Notes: generated from the letters alone by a model not told the origin. Shown: positions 26,662 through 35,974, numbered from the stretch's first letter. The stretch is DNA of 64,000 nt from Cytophagales bacterium Alg240-R148 (GCA_900537185.1 LS999826.1:1597554-1661553); one strand, 5' to 3'. Numbers and translations: made by a program.

Positions 26662-26735
26662 AATAATAACACCCACCTCCGTTCTATGCTTTAAAGATTG
26701 ATAAAACGGTATTCCTGATTTATAAATCCGGAATC

Positions 26736-27779
26736 TTAAAAAGAGCCGTTGGCAAATTTTGCAGGAGTAGTATCGGTGATTTTTTTGAATGCGGAATAAA
26801 AAGTACTGTTCGAATTAAAACCACAGTTTTCGGCTATAATTTCCATTTTGAAATGCTTATTTTTTGATAGCAAAACTTTGGCTTCTTCAATTCTGAATTC
26901 ATTAATGTATTGAGAGAAATTTTTGCCCATGTTGTCGTTTAACAGTTGGGACAATAAATGAGGGCTAATATTTAATTGCATTGCAACTTCGGCAAGGGTT
27001 AAGTTGGGGTTGGTATATAGTTTTTCTGTTTTAAGAAGTTGTTCTAAATCCGCCAAAAGAGGGGTGGCTTGGGTAGGTTTAATTTTTGATTGGGCGTATT
27101 TTTCTTTTCTACCGGAGGAAGTACCATATTGTTTTTGCTGTTGGTAAAATAGGATAATAGATAAATACAGGGCAAATGAAAAAGAAAGAGCCCCCATAAT
27201 ATAAGAGGTATACGAGGCGGTAAAGTAGGCAAGCCAAATAAGAGCTACTCCCAAAAAGACACTTAAATTTAAAACGTCGTAAAAGGTCAGTTTTTCATTT
27301 TTGTTCCAAAAACGCTTCCAAGTGGTTTTTAATATATAAGCAGAGGCTGTTAAAAAAAACAACCATTGGTAGTTGATAATTTTGTACATAGTGCCAGACC
27401 AAAATTTGGGATAACTGGAGTAAGGGTACCATACACCAATGAGCGTGATAATTAGCACCGATAACAAGAGCAGCCACACCCATTGTTTTTGTTTATCTGA
27501 GTTGGGAGTTATCCGGGATTTCAAAAATATATAAAGCAAGGGGCCAATAAAGAAACAAGCAGACAAACCGATTTGTAAATAAATTTTGGACAAATCCGGA
27601 TTAAAATAAAAAAAAATAGATTTCCAAATTCTAATACTCAATGCTGCCAACAAACAACCAAGCAAATAATTGGAAAGATTTTTAGTTTTAACAAAGAGTA
27701 AAAAATACACACTCAACAACGAGCTGTTAAAAGCTCCAATGGCACTGAAAAAAAATAACAATTGCTGTTGGATGGACAT
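26736..27779 (-). CDS. AraC-family regulator with membrane N-terminus
   Basis: This 347-residue protein has about six to seven hydrophobic helices in its first 215 residues (LLFFFSAIGAFNSSLLSVYFLLF, YLLGCLLAALSIRI, ACFFIGPLLYIFL, WVWLLLLSVLIITLIGVW). The C-terminal ~100 residues are a double HTH AraC domain (LTLAEVAMQLNISPHLLSQLLNDNMGKNFSQYINEFRIEEAKVLL, IAENCGFNSNSTFYSAFKKITDTTPAKF). Membrane AraC proteins of this shape are common in Bacteroidota and probably sense in or across the membrane. The DJ-1 fusion gene directly downstream is the likely target. Confidence 0.92.
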   Translation of the reverse strand: MSIQQQLLFFFSAIGAFNSSLLSVYFLLFVKTKNLSNYLLGCLLAALSIRIWKSIFFYFNPDLSKIYLQIGLSACFFIGPLLYIFLKSRITPNSDKQKQWVWLLLLSVLIITLIGVWYPYSSYPKFWSGTMYKIINYQWLFFLTASAYILKTTWKRFWNKNEKLTFYDVLNLSVFLGVALIWLAYFTASYTSYIMGALSFSFALYLSIILFYQQQKQYGTSSGRKEKYAQSKIKPTQATPLLADLEQLLKTEKLYTNPNLTLAEVAMQLNISPHLLSQLLNDNMGKNFSQYINEFRIEEAKVLLSKNKHFKMEIIAENCGFNSNSTFYSAFKKITDTTPAKFANGSF

Positions 27780-28052
27780 AAAAAGGTTGCGGTTCTTCCA
27801 ATAAAGGTTCTAATCCATCCTACGATTAAAGCCTGAAAAGGTTGGACTTTGTTTGGGGTAAACTGTGTTAATCTTAACAAACAAGTCGATTGAACCCATC
27901 TTATTTATTCAATATTGCCTGCTGCAGGGTTGGCCACCCGATCGATGGCATTGTTGTCTGTTTGCTTGTAATATGTTGTTTTTTGTTGAATAGAATTGGT
28001 TTTTTTTATTAAGTTGTGTGTTCATGTGATTTTTAGACAAATTTGATACACA

Positions 28053-28880
28053 ATGAAATACTTCATCTTAACTATTTCTCTTTTTTTAGTTTTGGCATGT
28101 TCCAATAGAAAAGAATATTCAGCAGAAGAATACAAGCAAAAACAAAAGGATTATGAAATCAAGAAAGCTGATTTTTCTAAAGGGTTGGAAGAAGATGTAG
28201 CGTTCAAAAAACAATATTTGCTGGACAACAAAGGGCGCATGCAAAACCTCATTGAATTGCTGGAAACATTGGCATCTCAAGAGACGTCTTTTGACTCGGT
28301 TAACAGCGACACCACTTTTGTTATGGAAGATGTTGTGATGGACCCGGTGAATTTTGGCATTCAAATGGGGAAACATACGCAGCCATCTAGAGAAGCAGAT
28401 AATGCAGAAAAATCAGCTGCTGTACCCGTCATTTTTATAAACAAGGGAGCAAAGGAATTATCCGGTCGCTTTATTACTGATTACATGGAGGATTTGAGTT
28501 TTTGTATGGATTATCCAGAAGATGTAGATTGTATGAAAATGGATATTGAAAAATTGAAGTCTTATTTATCTATTGAGTATGCTTTTATAGTAGACGAATT
28601 GTTGTCTCAAGGACCCTCCATAAAAGACAATGAAAGTTTTGATGGCGGTATGTACCTAGCCAGTATTACCTGTTATGAAATAGCTACGAAAACGCCCATT
28701 TACAAATTTAATGTAGTTGCTGGGAGCAGTGATGAAATACAATCCAACAAAGTCTTAAACCAATCGATTCAAGACAATTTAGACCAAGATTTTAGGTCCA
28801 ACATTAAAAATGAAATATTGGCTTCGTGTAGGAAGCATTTTTTGTTTGTTGATGGAATTATGTTTATAGCCAATTTTTAA
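28053..28880 (+). CDS. Hypothetical lipoprotein
   Basis: A 275-residue product with a lipobox signal (MKYFILTISLFLVLACSN). A charged helix follows (YSAEEYKQKQKDYEIKKADFSKGLEEDVAFKKQYLLDNKGRMQNLIELLETL). The rest has no motif I recognise; CMDYPEDVDCMKMD contains a Cys pair that might form a disulfide. Its stop codon abuts that of the convergent gene at 28881 with no gap. Confidence 0.65.
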   Translation: MKYFILTISLFLVLACSNRKEYSAEEYKQKQKDYEIKKADFSKGLEEDVAFKKQYLLDNKGRMQNLIELLETLASQETSFDSVNSDTTFVMEDVVMDPVNFGIQMGKHTQPSREADNAEKSAAVPVIFINKGAKELSGRFITDYMEDLSFCMDYPEDVDCMKMDIEKLKSYLSIEYAFIVDELLSQGPSIKDNESFDGGMYLASITCYEIATKTPIYKFNVVAGSSDEIQSNKVLNQSIQDNLDQDFRSNIKNEILASCRKHFLFVDGIMFIANF

Positions 28881-29606
28881 TTATTCTAATTCCATTCTCT
28901 CAATTTCATCGAGAGAAAAGTACCCTTCAAGGCCTTCTATTTGAATTTTAGGGTCCTTATAAGATTTATATTCTGTTCTTAATAGAGCAATCAAAGTAGC
29001 CTTGCTGATGGTGGTAGGGTTGTAGTTGTTGGTCTCAATAGTTGAATACGTCTTTTGTTCATCGTATGAATAACCCATGCCAGCATCTTCATAAAGGTCT
29101 TGTTTGGTTGAATTAAAAACGATGTTGTCGTTGTCGTAACTTTTTACTTTTAATAGTAGGTTGGTGCTTGTATAAGAATCCTTGTCTTCGTATCGTTTTA
29201 GCTCGTAGAAATCCCCAGTAGTAGGGTATTGAATGAGCATTTTGGATTCTTCCAGTCTGTTGTAAAAGTTGTCTTCCCAATTCTGCTCTTTTTGTAAGTG
29301 TTGCAAAAAGAGCACAGAAGCAACCACCATACCCAAAATCACCAAAGAAAAGGAGTACCAAGGGGTGCCTACAGAAAGGTTCTTTTTTATAGTTGGTGCC
29401 AAGGCTGCAGGAATTTCATACAGGTCTTCGGAGCCGGCTCTCTTAAGCCCCCAAATTTTACCGATGGGAAAAAAAGGAATCCAGAATATATGAAAATACC
29501 TTTGCTTTACTACAATTCTAGTGTGTTGGTCTTCAGAAGCTGGAAGCCCTGCCTCCTCAGGAGAAAAAGATTTAATGGTAAAATTGTTGTGTCCAAATAC
29601 AATCAT
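28881..29606 (-). CDS. Hypothetical single-span membrane protein
   Basis: The 241 residues begin with a cytoplasmic-type domain with RYFHIFWIPFFPIGKIWGLKRAGSEDLYEIP, the segment found in zinc-ribbon/YFHIF-type membrane proteins, although no Cys pair is present here. One transmembrane helix follows (PWYSFSLVILGMVVASVLFLQHL), then an extracytoplasmic domain rich in Tyr and Asp (YDNDNIVFNSTKQDLYEDAGMGYSYDEQ). Function unknown. It starts about 195 bp from the end of the lipase-like gene. Confidence 0.65.
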   Translation of the reverse strand: MIVFGHNNFTIKSFSPEEAGLPASEDQHTRIVVKQRYFHIFWIPFFPIGKIWGLKRAGSEDLYEIPAALAPTIKKNLSVGTPWYSFSLVILGMVVASVLFLQHLQKEQNWEDNFYNRLEESKMLIQYPTTGDFYELKRYEDKDSYTSTNLLLKVKSYDNDNIVFNSTKQDLYEDAGMGYSYDEQKTYSTIETNNYNPTTISKATLIALLRTEYKSYKDPKIQIEGLEGYFSLDEIERMELE

Positions 29607-29800
29607 AAAAATCGAATTTTAATTGAGGTAAATAACAAATATAAAAATTTTAAGGATTTATTTGCAATAAAAGTCATTAGTTGCCGGTGGTGTACCTATT
29701 CCCTTGAATCGATTTTAAAAAACAACCGTTCTAGTTTGGTACCAGCTTAGGTTGTTTTGTTTTTTTTATATCCAAGGTAGCTGCTAGGGCCTGCTTCTAC

Positions 29801-31048
29801 TTATCTGTTAACCTGGTTAATAAAAAAATCGTCTTGAAATGCTTGCAAGTCCATAGTTTGCTCCTTTTCTATCCCATTAAAAAAGGAGTGGATCAATTGC
29901 AGCTGCTCTTGGTAAAGGTAGAGTTGATTCGCCATAATGGTGGTGTCTGGCTGCGAAAATTGGTGGCGGTGTAGGTAGCGCATTAAATACCCAGAAGTAT
30001 AACTTTCATGTCCAAATACTTTCTTTTGAGAAACTTGTGTTATTGGTGCATTCTCTAGAGCATCAAACAAGGGAAAAGGTGCCGCAGTTTGGGTGTTGGC
30101 CAACATAAGTATGGGCAAGGTATAGTCCAGTTGGTGGTCTTGTATGGTGTGCGCTAATTCGGGCCAACCATCTTCAGACAAAAGGTAATCTACTGGCCGG
30201 CCTTCCATTGTTGTTTCTAAAGAGACAAAGGCCTTCACTACATTGTCGTTAAAAAGGAACTTGAAACCAACTTGTGCACCAGCGCTGTGGCCTATGAAAT
30301 ACAGTGCATTGTTGCTGGTTAATGTTTTGGCAAAATTAATTACTGTTTTGGGCAATGCTGTATCGTCAAACTCAATGCCTTCGTACCCATACATTTTATC
30401 TTCGAAGGGCAAATGAAAGTTGGAACTTACCACAATATACCCATTGGAAGCAAAATATTCTGCCATAATGTAGTTTTCATCCGACAATCCTTGCCCACCA
30501 TGGTGGTAAACTATTACTGGGTAATTGGACAGCCCAGCAATTCTTTTGTATTGGCTTTTGGTAGGCTGTTGCAGCAAGGTGTCCAAAACCTGATAGTAAG
30601 AAAGACCTCCGTAACCAATAGAATCGTAATTCACAAAATCTTCTATAATATTGTATTGAACAAAAAACGAATCCATTTTGCTTATAAGAGGCGCATATAC
30701 ACTTTGTAAAGGACTGGATAGCTCCCGTTTTCTGAATGCATCAAAGTTTAAATAAGGCCGTTCCGTAGTTTGAATAGGATGCCATATTTGTACAAACAAC
30801 GGAGTAGGGCCTTGGTAGTTGTACTGGGTATAACTACTACCATTTTTTGGTAAAAAATCGAAGCGAATTTGATTGTTAAATACTACTGTGTCGCAAAAGC
30901 CAATACCATACGGTCCCATATTTATATTTTTATAAAAAGACTCGGACAGATGCTTTTTGCTTTTTGTTGGTTGAACCACTTTGTTTTTTGACTTATTGCA
31001 GGCCAATAGAAATAGAGCGGCAACCACAAATACTAGAGGAAATTTCAT
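29801..31048 (-). CDS. Lipoprotein alpha/beta hydrolase (PAF-acetylhydrolase-like)
   Basis: The protein has 415 residues with a lipobox signal (MKFPLVFVVAALFLLACN). The alpha/beta-hydrolase fold is shown by YPVIVYHHGGQGLSDENYIMAEYFASNGYIVVSSNFHLPF (oxyanion loop) and the nucleophile elbow YFIGHSAGAQVGFKFL. A late GHESYTSGYLMRYL probably gives the catalytic His, and LPILMLANTQTAAP comes before it. This resembles the platelet-activating-factor acetylhydrolase/dienelactone hydrolase branch. A lipase or esterase role at the cell envelope is inferred. Confidence 0.82.
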   Translation of the reverse strand: MKFPLVFVVAALFLLACNKSKNKVVQPTKSKKHLSESFYKNINMGPYGIGFCDTVVFNNQIRFDFLPKNGSSYTQYNYQGPTPLFVQIWHPIQTTERPYLNFDAFRKRELSSPLQSVYAPLISKMDSFFVQYNIIEDFVNYDSIGYGGLSYYQVLDTLLQQPTKSQYKRIAGLSNYPVIVYHHGGQGLSDENYIMAEYFASNGYIVVSSNFHLPFEDKMYGYEGIEFDDTALPKTVINFAKTLTSNNALYFIGHSAGAQVGFKFLFNDNVVKAFVSLETTMEGRPVDYLLSEDGWPELAHTIQDHQLDYTLPILMLANTQTAAPFPLFDALENAPITQVSQKKVFGHESYTSGYLMRYLHRHQFSQPDTTIMANQLYLYQEQLQLIHSFFNGIEKEQTMDLQAFQDDFFINQVNR

Positions 31049-31185
31049 CGGTGTTCTATTTTGTATGCATTCAAATTACAACAATTAAAATAAGGTCGGG
31101 TTTAAAATGCTAATAATCTGGTGGTTAATGCTTATTCTAGAAAGAAGAAAATCCTAGTTAATGCCTCGAATTAGTTTTTTTTTGA

Positions 31186-31590
31186 TTAGAATCTTGCTGG
31201 TGTTTTTGGCGTTTCAGAAAAGGTAAGTACATGGCCGTTGATGTCCTTCATTGCAAATTCCAAGATGCCATAACTGGTAGTGTGCAGGGGTTTAAGCATC
31301 CAAGATTTGCCTTGTATAGGGGCGAACAATGTATGGATGTTCTGCACTCTAATATAAAAAGTTAAGGCACCACCTATAGGATTGTTATTGAATATTGGGT
31401 ATTCGGCCTTCAAAGATTTTTCTTCTTGGAACATAAGCCCTACGGCATCCCTTTGAACAAAGGCCCAATCTAACAAACCAGAAGTAGTGTTGGTGTCTAT
31501 GACTTCAAAATTTAATAAATCACAGTAAAAATCCAGAGTATTTTGGACATTCTGAACCATAATGTTGGGGATTAATGCTTCCATTTTCAT
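31186..31590 (-). CDS. VOC-family (glyoxalase/bleomycin-resistance-like) protein
   Basis: The 134 residues match a single vicinal-oxygen-chelate unit: ALIPNIMVQNVQNTLDFYCDLLNFEVID, WAFVQRDAVGLMFQEEKSL and a closing module TTSYGILEFAMKDINGHVLTFSE. The expected metal-site Glu/His residues are only partly conserved, so catalysis is uncertain. It precedes an AraC-type gene on the same strand but is separated from it by about 125 bp. Confidence 0.85.
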   Translation of the reverse strand: MKMEALIPNIMVQNVQNTLDFYCDLLNFEVIDTNTTSGLLDWAFVQRDAVGLMFQEEKSLKAEYPIFNNNPIGGALTFYIRVQNIHTLFAPIQGKSWMLKPLHTTSYGILEFAMKDINGHVLTFSETPKTPARF

Positions 31591-31716
31591 AAGTTTTAAA
31601 TAATTGGTTTTTTAAGCGTTATGCCTTTCCTATTGGTTTATAGTGGAGCATAAAGTTTATTGTGCTATAAAAGTAAGAAGGCTCCGTACTAGGGCTTTTG
31701 TAAAAAAACGACAATT

Positions 31717-32463
31717 TTAAAATTGGGATGGGTTATTGCCAGTCATTTTTAAAAATTCTTTGCTTAAGTGGGCGTGGTCATAGAAACCATTGTCGTAGGC
31801 AATGTGGAGCAAACTCATGTTTGGGTTCGCTTTTATCGATTTCACTGTATTTTTAAACCGTTCGACCCCATGAAACTCTTTCATACTGATGCCGATGGAA
31901 GCTTTGAATTTTCGTTCTAGTTGCCTCAAGCTGATGTGGTGTGCTTGTGCCAATGCATGGATGTTTATATTGGGAGCACCCTTTTTAATAGTGTTGCAAA
32001 CAGAGTGGATGAGTTGGTTGTTGGGGATTAGCGTAGGGTCCAAGTACCGCAACAAGTGGGTTTCTATTATTTTAACTTGATCAACAGGCTTTTTTTTATG
32101 GAAAAGTTGTTCAACAAACTCTGTATTTATATGGGAGATGCAATTGGTTGCTTCGGCGGAAGTGTTTTTAATTTCTGAAATTGGTACGTTGCAAATAGAA
32201 CCAAGTTGACCTGCATTAAAACGGATGCCAAAGGTATTGGTAAAAGGAGGAGGTTGCACTACTCTAAATTTTGTCTGCATTCCAGCAATTCTCATGGAAT
32301 GCGTTGGCCCATGAGTAGGTTGCAGGGTTTGTTGGAAAATAATGTCCACACAACCATCTGGAACAATGGTAGATGTGGTCGAAACCCTTCCTTGTTTGCT
32401 GCTCCAAAATGCAGCGATATACTTTTGTAGTGGAACGGAAGGTGTAAATTCAATATAGTACAT
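31717..32463 (-). CDS. AraC-family regulator (DUF6597 N-terminus)
   Basis: The start was taken at the ATG at 32463 (MYYIEFTPSVPLQKYIAAFW), because the longer in-frame start would overlap the upstream gene by 40 bp. The N-terminal part (SVPLQKYIAAFWSSKQG, TIVPDGCVDIIFQ, TNTFGIRFNAGQLG) is the DUF6597-type sensor found before AraC domains. The C-terminal HTH is INIHALAQAHHISLRQLERKFKASIGISMKEFHGVERFKNTVKSI with a second HTH (MSLLHIAYDNGFYDHAHLSKEF). Targets are unknown. Confidence 0.9.
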   Translation of the reverse strand: MYYIEFTPSVPLQKYIAAFWSSKQGRVSTTSTIVPDGCVDIIFQQTLQPTHGPTHSMRIAGMQTKFRVVQPPPFTNTFGIRFNAGQLGSICNVPISEIKNTSAEATNCISHINTEFVEQLFHKKKPVDQVKIIETHLLRYLDPTLIPNNQLIHSVCNTIKKGAPNINIHALAQAHHISLRQLERKFKASIGISMKEFHGVERFKNTVKSIKANPNMSLLHIAYDNGFYDHAHLSKEFLKMTGNNPSQF

Positions 32464-32492
32464 GGGGGTAGTTCTTTTTAAAGTAGGTTCGT

Positions 32493-32954
32493 TTATTGGA
32501 TTACCGTATTTTGATCGAAAACCAATTCCCATTTGCCCTTGTTGTATTCCAATATTAGAGTGAGGTAGTAGTCAAAACTTTTGCTTTCGCCATTGCTGGT
32601 TTTTGAAACGTAGTGGATTTTTGTTAGAACTACAGCGGTTTCTTTTCGAACGGTTTTTTCAACTATTTCATAGTCGATGGACCATGCCGCATCAGAAAAC
32701 CACTTTATATTGACGTTTTTGTATGCTTCGTAAGACGTGGAATGTTTTCCACTGGGCAATACCAGTGTGACTCCCTCCTTGTGTACAGTTGCTAACAGCT
32801 TATCAATGTCTCGGGTTTTAATGGCCTCAAAATGCTGTGCAATGGTTGCATCTAGGGCAGGAGTTGGGCCAGCTGTACCATTGCATCTAATTAAAAATGG
32901 GGTAATTAATAATGTTATAATAAGGATGGGCCAAAGTGTGGGTACATTTTTCAT
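32493..32954 (-). CDS. NTF2/SnoaL-like exported protein
   Basis: The 153 residues start with a hydrophobic segment with a lipobox-like Cys (LLITPFLIRCNG). The NTF2-like fold follows: LDATIAQHFEAIKTRDIDKLLATVHKEGVTLVLPSGKHSTSYEAYKN, then strands WSIDYEIVEKTVRKETAVVLTKIHYV and WELVFDQNTVIQ. No catalytic residues can be assigned. It lies just upstream of the AraC gene and is probably co-transcribed with it. A large divergent region with a long palindrome lies upstream. Confidence 0.75.
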   Translation of the reverse strand: MKNVPTLWPILIITLLITPFLIRCNGTAGPTPALDATIAQHFEAIKTRDIDKLLATVHKEGVTLVLPSGKHSTSYEAYKNVNIKWFSDAAWSIDYEIVEKTVRKETAVVLTKIHYVSKTSNGESKSFDYYLTLILEYNKGKWELVFDQNTVIQ

Positions 32955-33540
32955 CTTTCAAGAAGTTGAGGTGTTGGGTGGTTCTAAAGGATTTTATCAC
33001 CGCTAAAAATTTAATAGTTCGATTTATTTTAAATACTACAATTTGCTTAACCAATTGAAAACTAATATACTACAAAAGCAGGTGAAGCAAAAGTGAAAGT
33101 AAAAATGTACCCCGAAATTTGGCCTCGGATCGACCAATAATTCTATTGCCACCAGGTAGAGATGAAAAAAAATAGGTTGGCGGCGCCAAATACCAATTCA
33201 AATACCAAACCTTGTATTTTTAATGACCATTTGCACTGGTGGGGTTACTAAGGCATTGGCCTTTTCTTCCATAGCCAAAATTACTTTTTCTTATGTAGAA
33301 CATATTGTACCTTATGAGTAAGCGAAGGTACAATGTACGAAGTGTTCCGGTTGAAATGGAATTTTTGAATGAATTCAATTTCTGTTGGCTGCAAAAAGTT
33401 TTTTGTCGCATCCAAAATTTAATTACCCAATAGGAAATCATTTTTGAATCTTTCCCGTTACTATACCAAACAACAATTACATGTTTAAACATCTAATTGT
33501 TGTTTTACCATTTAAAATACTATAAAAACAAACAAAAGAT
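32955..33540. other. Long divergent intergenic region
   Basis: About 586 bp between divergent gene starts. It holds a 38-bp near-perfect palindrome (33468-33505). A 90-codon minus-strand frame at 33220-33492 has no family signal and runs through the palindrome, so it was not called. Confidence 0.4.
33468..33505. promoter_or_regulatory. 38-bp near-perfect palindrome before the pirin gene
   Basis: The arms (starting AAACAACAATTA and ending TAATTGTTGTTT) pair over 19 bp with a single mismatch and have the 12-bp palindrome ATGTTTAAACAT at the centre. It ends 35 bp before the ATG at 33541. The length and symmetry suggest a binding site for a dimeric or tetrameric regulator, but a cruciform or RNA hairpin is also possible. 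Confidence 0.55.
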
Positions 33541-34251
33541 ATGAAAACAGTAAGTCATCCTTCTAATACCAGGGGCGTTGCCAACCACGGTTGGTTGGAA
33601 TCTTACCATAGTTTTAGCTTTGCAAGTTACTACAACCCAGAACGATTGAACTTTGGAGCCTTGAGGGTGCTCAACGATGATTTTGTTGCTGCCGGAAGGG
33701 GCTTTGGCAAACACCCCCACGACAACATGGAGATTATTTCTATTCCATTGGAAGGGGATTTGGTGCACAGCGATAGCTTAGGAAATGAAGGAGTCATTCG
33801 AGAAGGGGATGTGCAAGTATTAAGTGCAGGTACTGGCATTGCCCATAGTGAGTACAATAGAAACTCCGATAAACCAGTCAAGTTTTTGCAGATTTGGGTG
33901 GTTCCGCATACCCAACAAGTTGCGCCTAGATACGATCAAATTTCCATCAGAGACTTGGAGAAGGAAAACGAATGGTACCAAGTTCTTTCACCCAATTCGG
34001 AGGACGATGGGGTTTGGATCCACCAAAATGCCTGGTTCCATTTAGGGAAATTCACAAAAGACCAAACGGTAGACTATACGCTTAAATTGCCCGATAATGG
34101 TGTTTATATATTTGTTTTAGACGGAGCCATAGACGTTAGCGGGCACCAGCTCAACAAAAGAGATGCTCTTGGTGTATGGGAAACGGATTCGATTTCTGTG
34201 AAGGCCAGTGAAGGAACCCAAGTGTTGCTGCTGGAAGTACCAATGAACTAG
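33541..34251 (+). CDS. Pirin-family protein (quercetinase-like bicupin)
   Basis: This 236-residue bicupin begins with the pirin signature GWLESYHSFSFASYYNPERLNFGALRVLNDDFVAAGRGFGKHPHDNMEIISIPLEGDL. The N-terminal cupin supplies the metal ligands (HPHDNME, and His in GTGIAHSEYN). The C-terminal cupin appears metal-free (LPDNGVYIFVLDGAIDVSGHQL). Related proteins such as YhhW oxidise quercetin, but the physiological role is usually unclear. It is followed 47 bp later by the DUF5996 gene and a shared terminator, so the two form an operon. Confidence 0.93.
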   Translation: MKTVSHPSNTRGVANHGWLESYHSFSFASYYNPERLNFGALRVLNDDFVAAGRGFGKHPHDNMEIISIPLEGDLVHSDSLGNEGVIREGDVQVLSAGTGIAHSEYNRNSDKPVKFLQIWVVPHTQQVAPRYDQISIRDLEKENEWYQVLSPNSEDDGVWIHQNAWFHLGKFTKDQTVDYTLKLPDNGVYIFVLDGAIDVSGHQLNKRDALGVWETDSISVKASEGTQVLLLEVPMN

Positions 34252-34298
34252 AGATTAAATTACTTATAAATAAACTAAACCTACCAACCACTTGCATT

Positions 34299-35222
34299 AT
34301 GAATACATTAAAAAAGCCTTCAGAAAAATGGCCAGCGCTCAATTTTACGGCCATGCAAGATACATTGGAAACTTTACACCAGTGGCTGCAAATAGTGGGT
34401 AAAATAAGGTTGAATTCCATGCCTTGGCAAAACCATTCTTGGCATTCTACTTTGTATGTGAGTTCTAACGGATTTACTACACAAGCCATTCCTTTGGGTG
34501 GAAGGCTTATAGAATTGGAGTTTGATTTTAAACGCCAGGTATTGGCCATTCGCTGTTCGGATACAACAGAAGCAACTGTAGCATTAAAAACCAGAACCGT
34601 GGCCAGTTTCTATGAAGCGTTGATGCTGCAACTAAAAAGTTTAGGGGTGGAGGTAAGCATACATGCTGCACCCAATGAAATGGATCCAGCCATTCCCTTT
34701 GCTGAAAATACCAGCAACCAGGTGTACGATCCAGAATTGGCATTGACACTGTGGCAGACCATGGTACAAGTAAATGCAGTGTTTACTGAATTCAGGTCTG
34801 GTTTTATAGGGAAATCAAGTCCTGTACACTTGTTTTGGGGTGCTTTTGACCTGGCAGTTTCTCGATTTTCTGGTAAGGACGCCCCTTTGCACCCTGGGGG
34901 TATGCCCAACATGCCTTTAAAAGTGATGCAAGAAGCCTATTCGAAAGAAGTGAGTAGTGCTGGTTTTTGGCCTGGTTCTAAGGATGCTCCCAACCCAGTT
35001 TTTTATTCGTATGTTTACCCAACACCCGCAGCTTTTTCTGAACAAAAAGTACTACCAGAAGCGGCCTATTTTAGCCCCGAAATGGGCGAATATTTTTTAG
35101 ATTATGCAACGGTTCAGCAGTCGGAAGACCCTGCCCGCATGCTGATGGACTTTCTGACTAGTACCTATGAGGCGGCAGCAAATGCAGCGAATTGGGATCG
35201 AAAAGGGCTAGAGAGGCAATAG
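34299..35222 (+). CDS. DUF5996 family protein
   Basis: This 307-residue soluble protein opens with WPALNFTAMQDTLETLHQWLQIVGKIRLNSMPWQNHSWHSTLYVSSNG, the DUF5996 signature, and continues with FDFKRQVLAIRCSDT and a Trp/Pro-rich C-terminal half (LFWGAFDLAVSRFSGKDAPLHPGGMPNMP, SSAGFWPGSKDAPNPVFYSYVYP). No catalytic function is established for the family. It is co-transcribed with the pirin gene. Confidence 0.88.
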   Translation: MNTLKKPSEKWPALNFTAMQDTLETLHQWLQIVGKIRLNSMPWQNHSWHSTLYVSSNGFTTQAIPLGGRLIELEFDFKRQVLAIRCSDTTEATVALKTRTVASFYEALMLQLKSLGVEVSIHAAPNEMDPAIPFAENTSNQVYDPELALTLWQTMVQVNAVFTEFRSGFIGKSSPVHLFWGAFDLAVSRFSGKDAPLHPGGMPNMPLKVMQEAYSKEVSSAGFWPGSKDAPNPVFYSYVYPTPAAFSEQKVLPEAAYFSPEMGEYFLDYATVQQSEDPARMLMDFLTSTYEAAANAANWDRKGLERQ

Positions 35223-35231
35223 AATGAGTTA

Positions 35232-35264
35232 GGCAAGAGAGCATTGCAAGAATGGTCTCTTGCC
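35232..35264 (+). terminator. Intrinsic terminator of the pirin/DUF5996 operon
   Basis: GGCAAGAGA (35232-35240) pairs perfectly with TCTCTTGCC (35256-35264) across a 15-nt loop, and an AT-rich tail follows. It lies between convergent genes. Confidence 0.75.
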
Positions 35265-35272
35265 CTTATATT

Positions 35273-35974
35273 TTAAAAAGTATGGTGTGCACTGAATTGC
35301 AGCTGGTTTTTGCCCCAAGCGTCTGTGACTTGTCTCATGCCACCCAACTGAAATTTAAGGCCTTTTTTTACTATAAAACCCAGCGCAGCATAAAACCTGT
35401 TTCGGTCGAATATTTCTACCCTTCTGCCATCCCCAATATCGCGTTGGCCATTGATGAATAGTTCATTGTACAAAGCCAAGTAGATGGTTTTGTCTTCCAT
35501 CTCGGTATTGTTGAGGGGGATGTTCAAAAATAAATTGTATCGGTATCGGGTTCTGAAGTCTTGGTTTTCTACAAAGCGTTGTTCGTAGCGGAAACGGTGG
35601 TTGGTATAAACTCTGTTTCCAATTTTCACAGGGAATAGTGCTTCTTGGTAAATTCTACTCTCATCACTGGTTGCATCGTTGTCTTTTCCATAGGCGCCCG
35701 ATGTAATGTTGCCATAACCAAGTGTGAATTTTATATTGGCCTCTTTGGGTTTAAAAGTTAGCCCCCCGCGAAGTAAAAGTTGTTCCAGGTCTCCACCTAA
35801 ATTCCAATTCCTGTATTGTACATCTCCTTGCACACCCCATTGGCTGTCTTTGAAGGTAGTATTAAAAAAATACATGTACCAGGCCCCCATTTGACTTTCA
35901 TCGATTTGCGCTTTGCTCGTATTGGGGAGGATCAATATTGCCACTAGGGCGGCTAAAAATAAATTCTTTTTCAT
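35273..35974 (-). CDS. DUF2490 outer-membrane-like protein
   Basis: The 233 residues begin with a signal peptide (MKKNLFLAALVAILILPNTSKAQ). The DUF2490 pattern follows: GAWYMYFFNTTFKDSQWGVQGDVQYRNWNLGGDLEQLLLRGGLTF, then alternating amphipathic strands (HRFRYEQRFVENQDFRTRYRYNLFLNIPLN) and a C-terminal strand ending in Phe (NQLQFSAHHTF). This suggests a beta-barrel in the outer membrane. Function unknown. It is monocistronic. Confidence 0.88.
   Translation of the reverse strand: MKKNLFLAALVAILILPNTSKAQIDESQMGAWYMYFFNTTFKDSQWGVQGDVQYRNWNLGGDLEQLLLRGGLTFKPKEANIKFTLGYGNITSGAYGKDNDATSDESRIYQEALFPVKIGNRVYTNHRFRYEQRFVENQDFRTRYRYNLFLNIPLNNTEMEDKTIYLALYNELFINGQRDIGDGRRVEIFDRNRFYAALGFIVKKGLKFQLGGMRQVTDAWGKNQLQFSAHHTF

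Noticed and set aside
33220..33492. 90-codon minus-strand ORF in the divergent region
   Set aside because: No domain, no signal peptide, odd composition, and it runs through the 38-bp palindrome.
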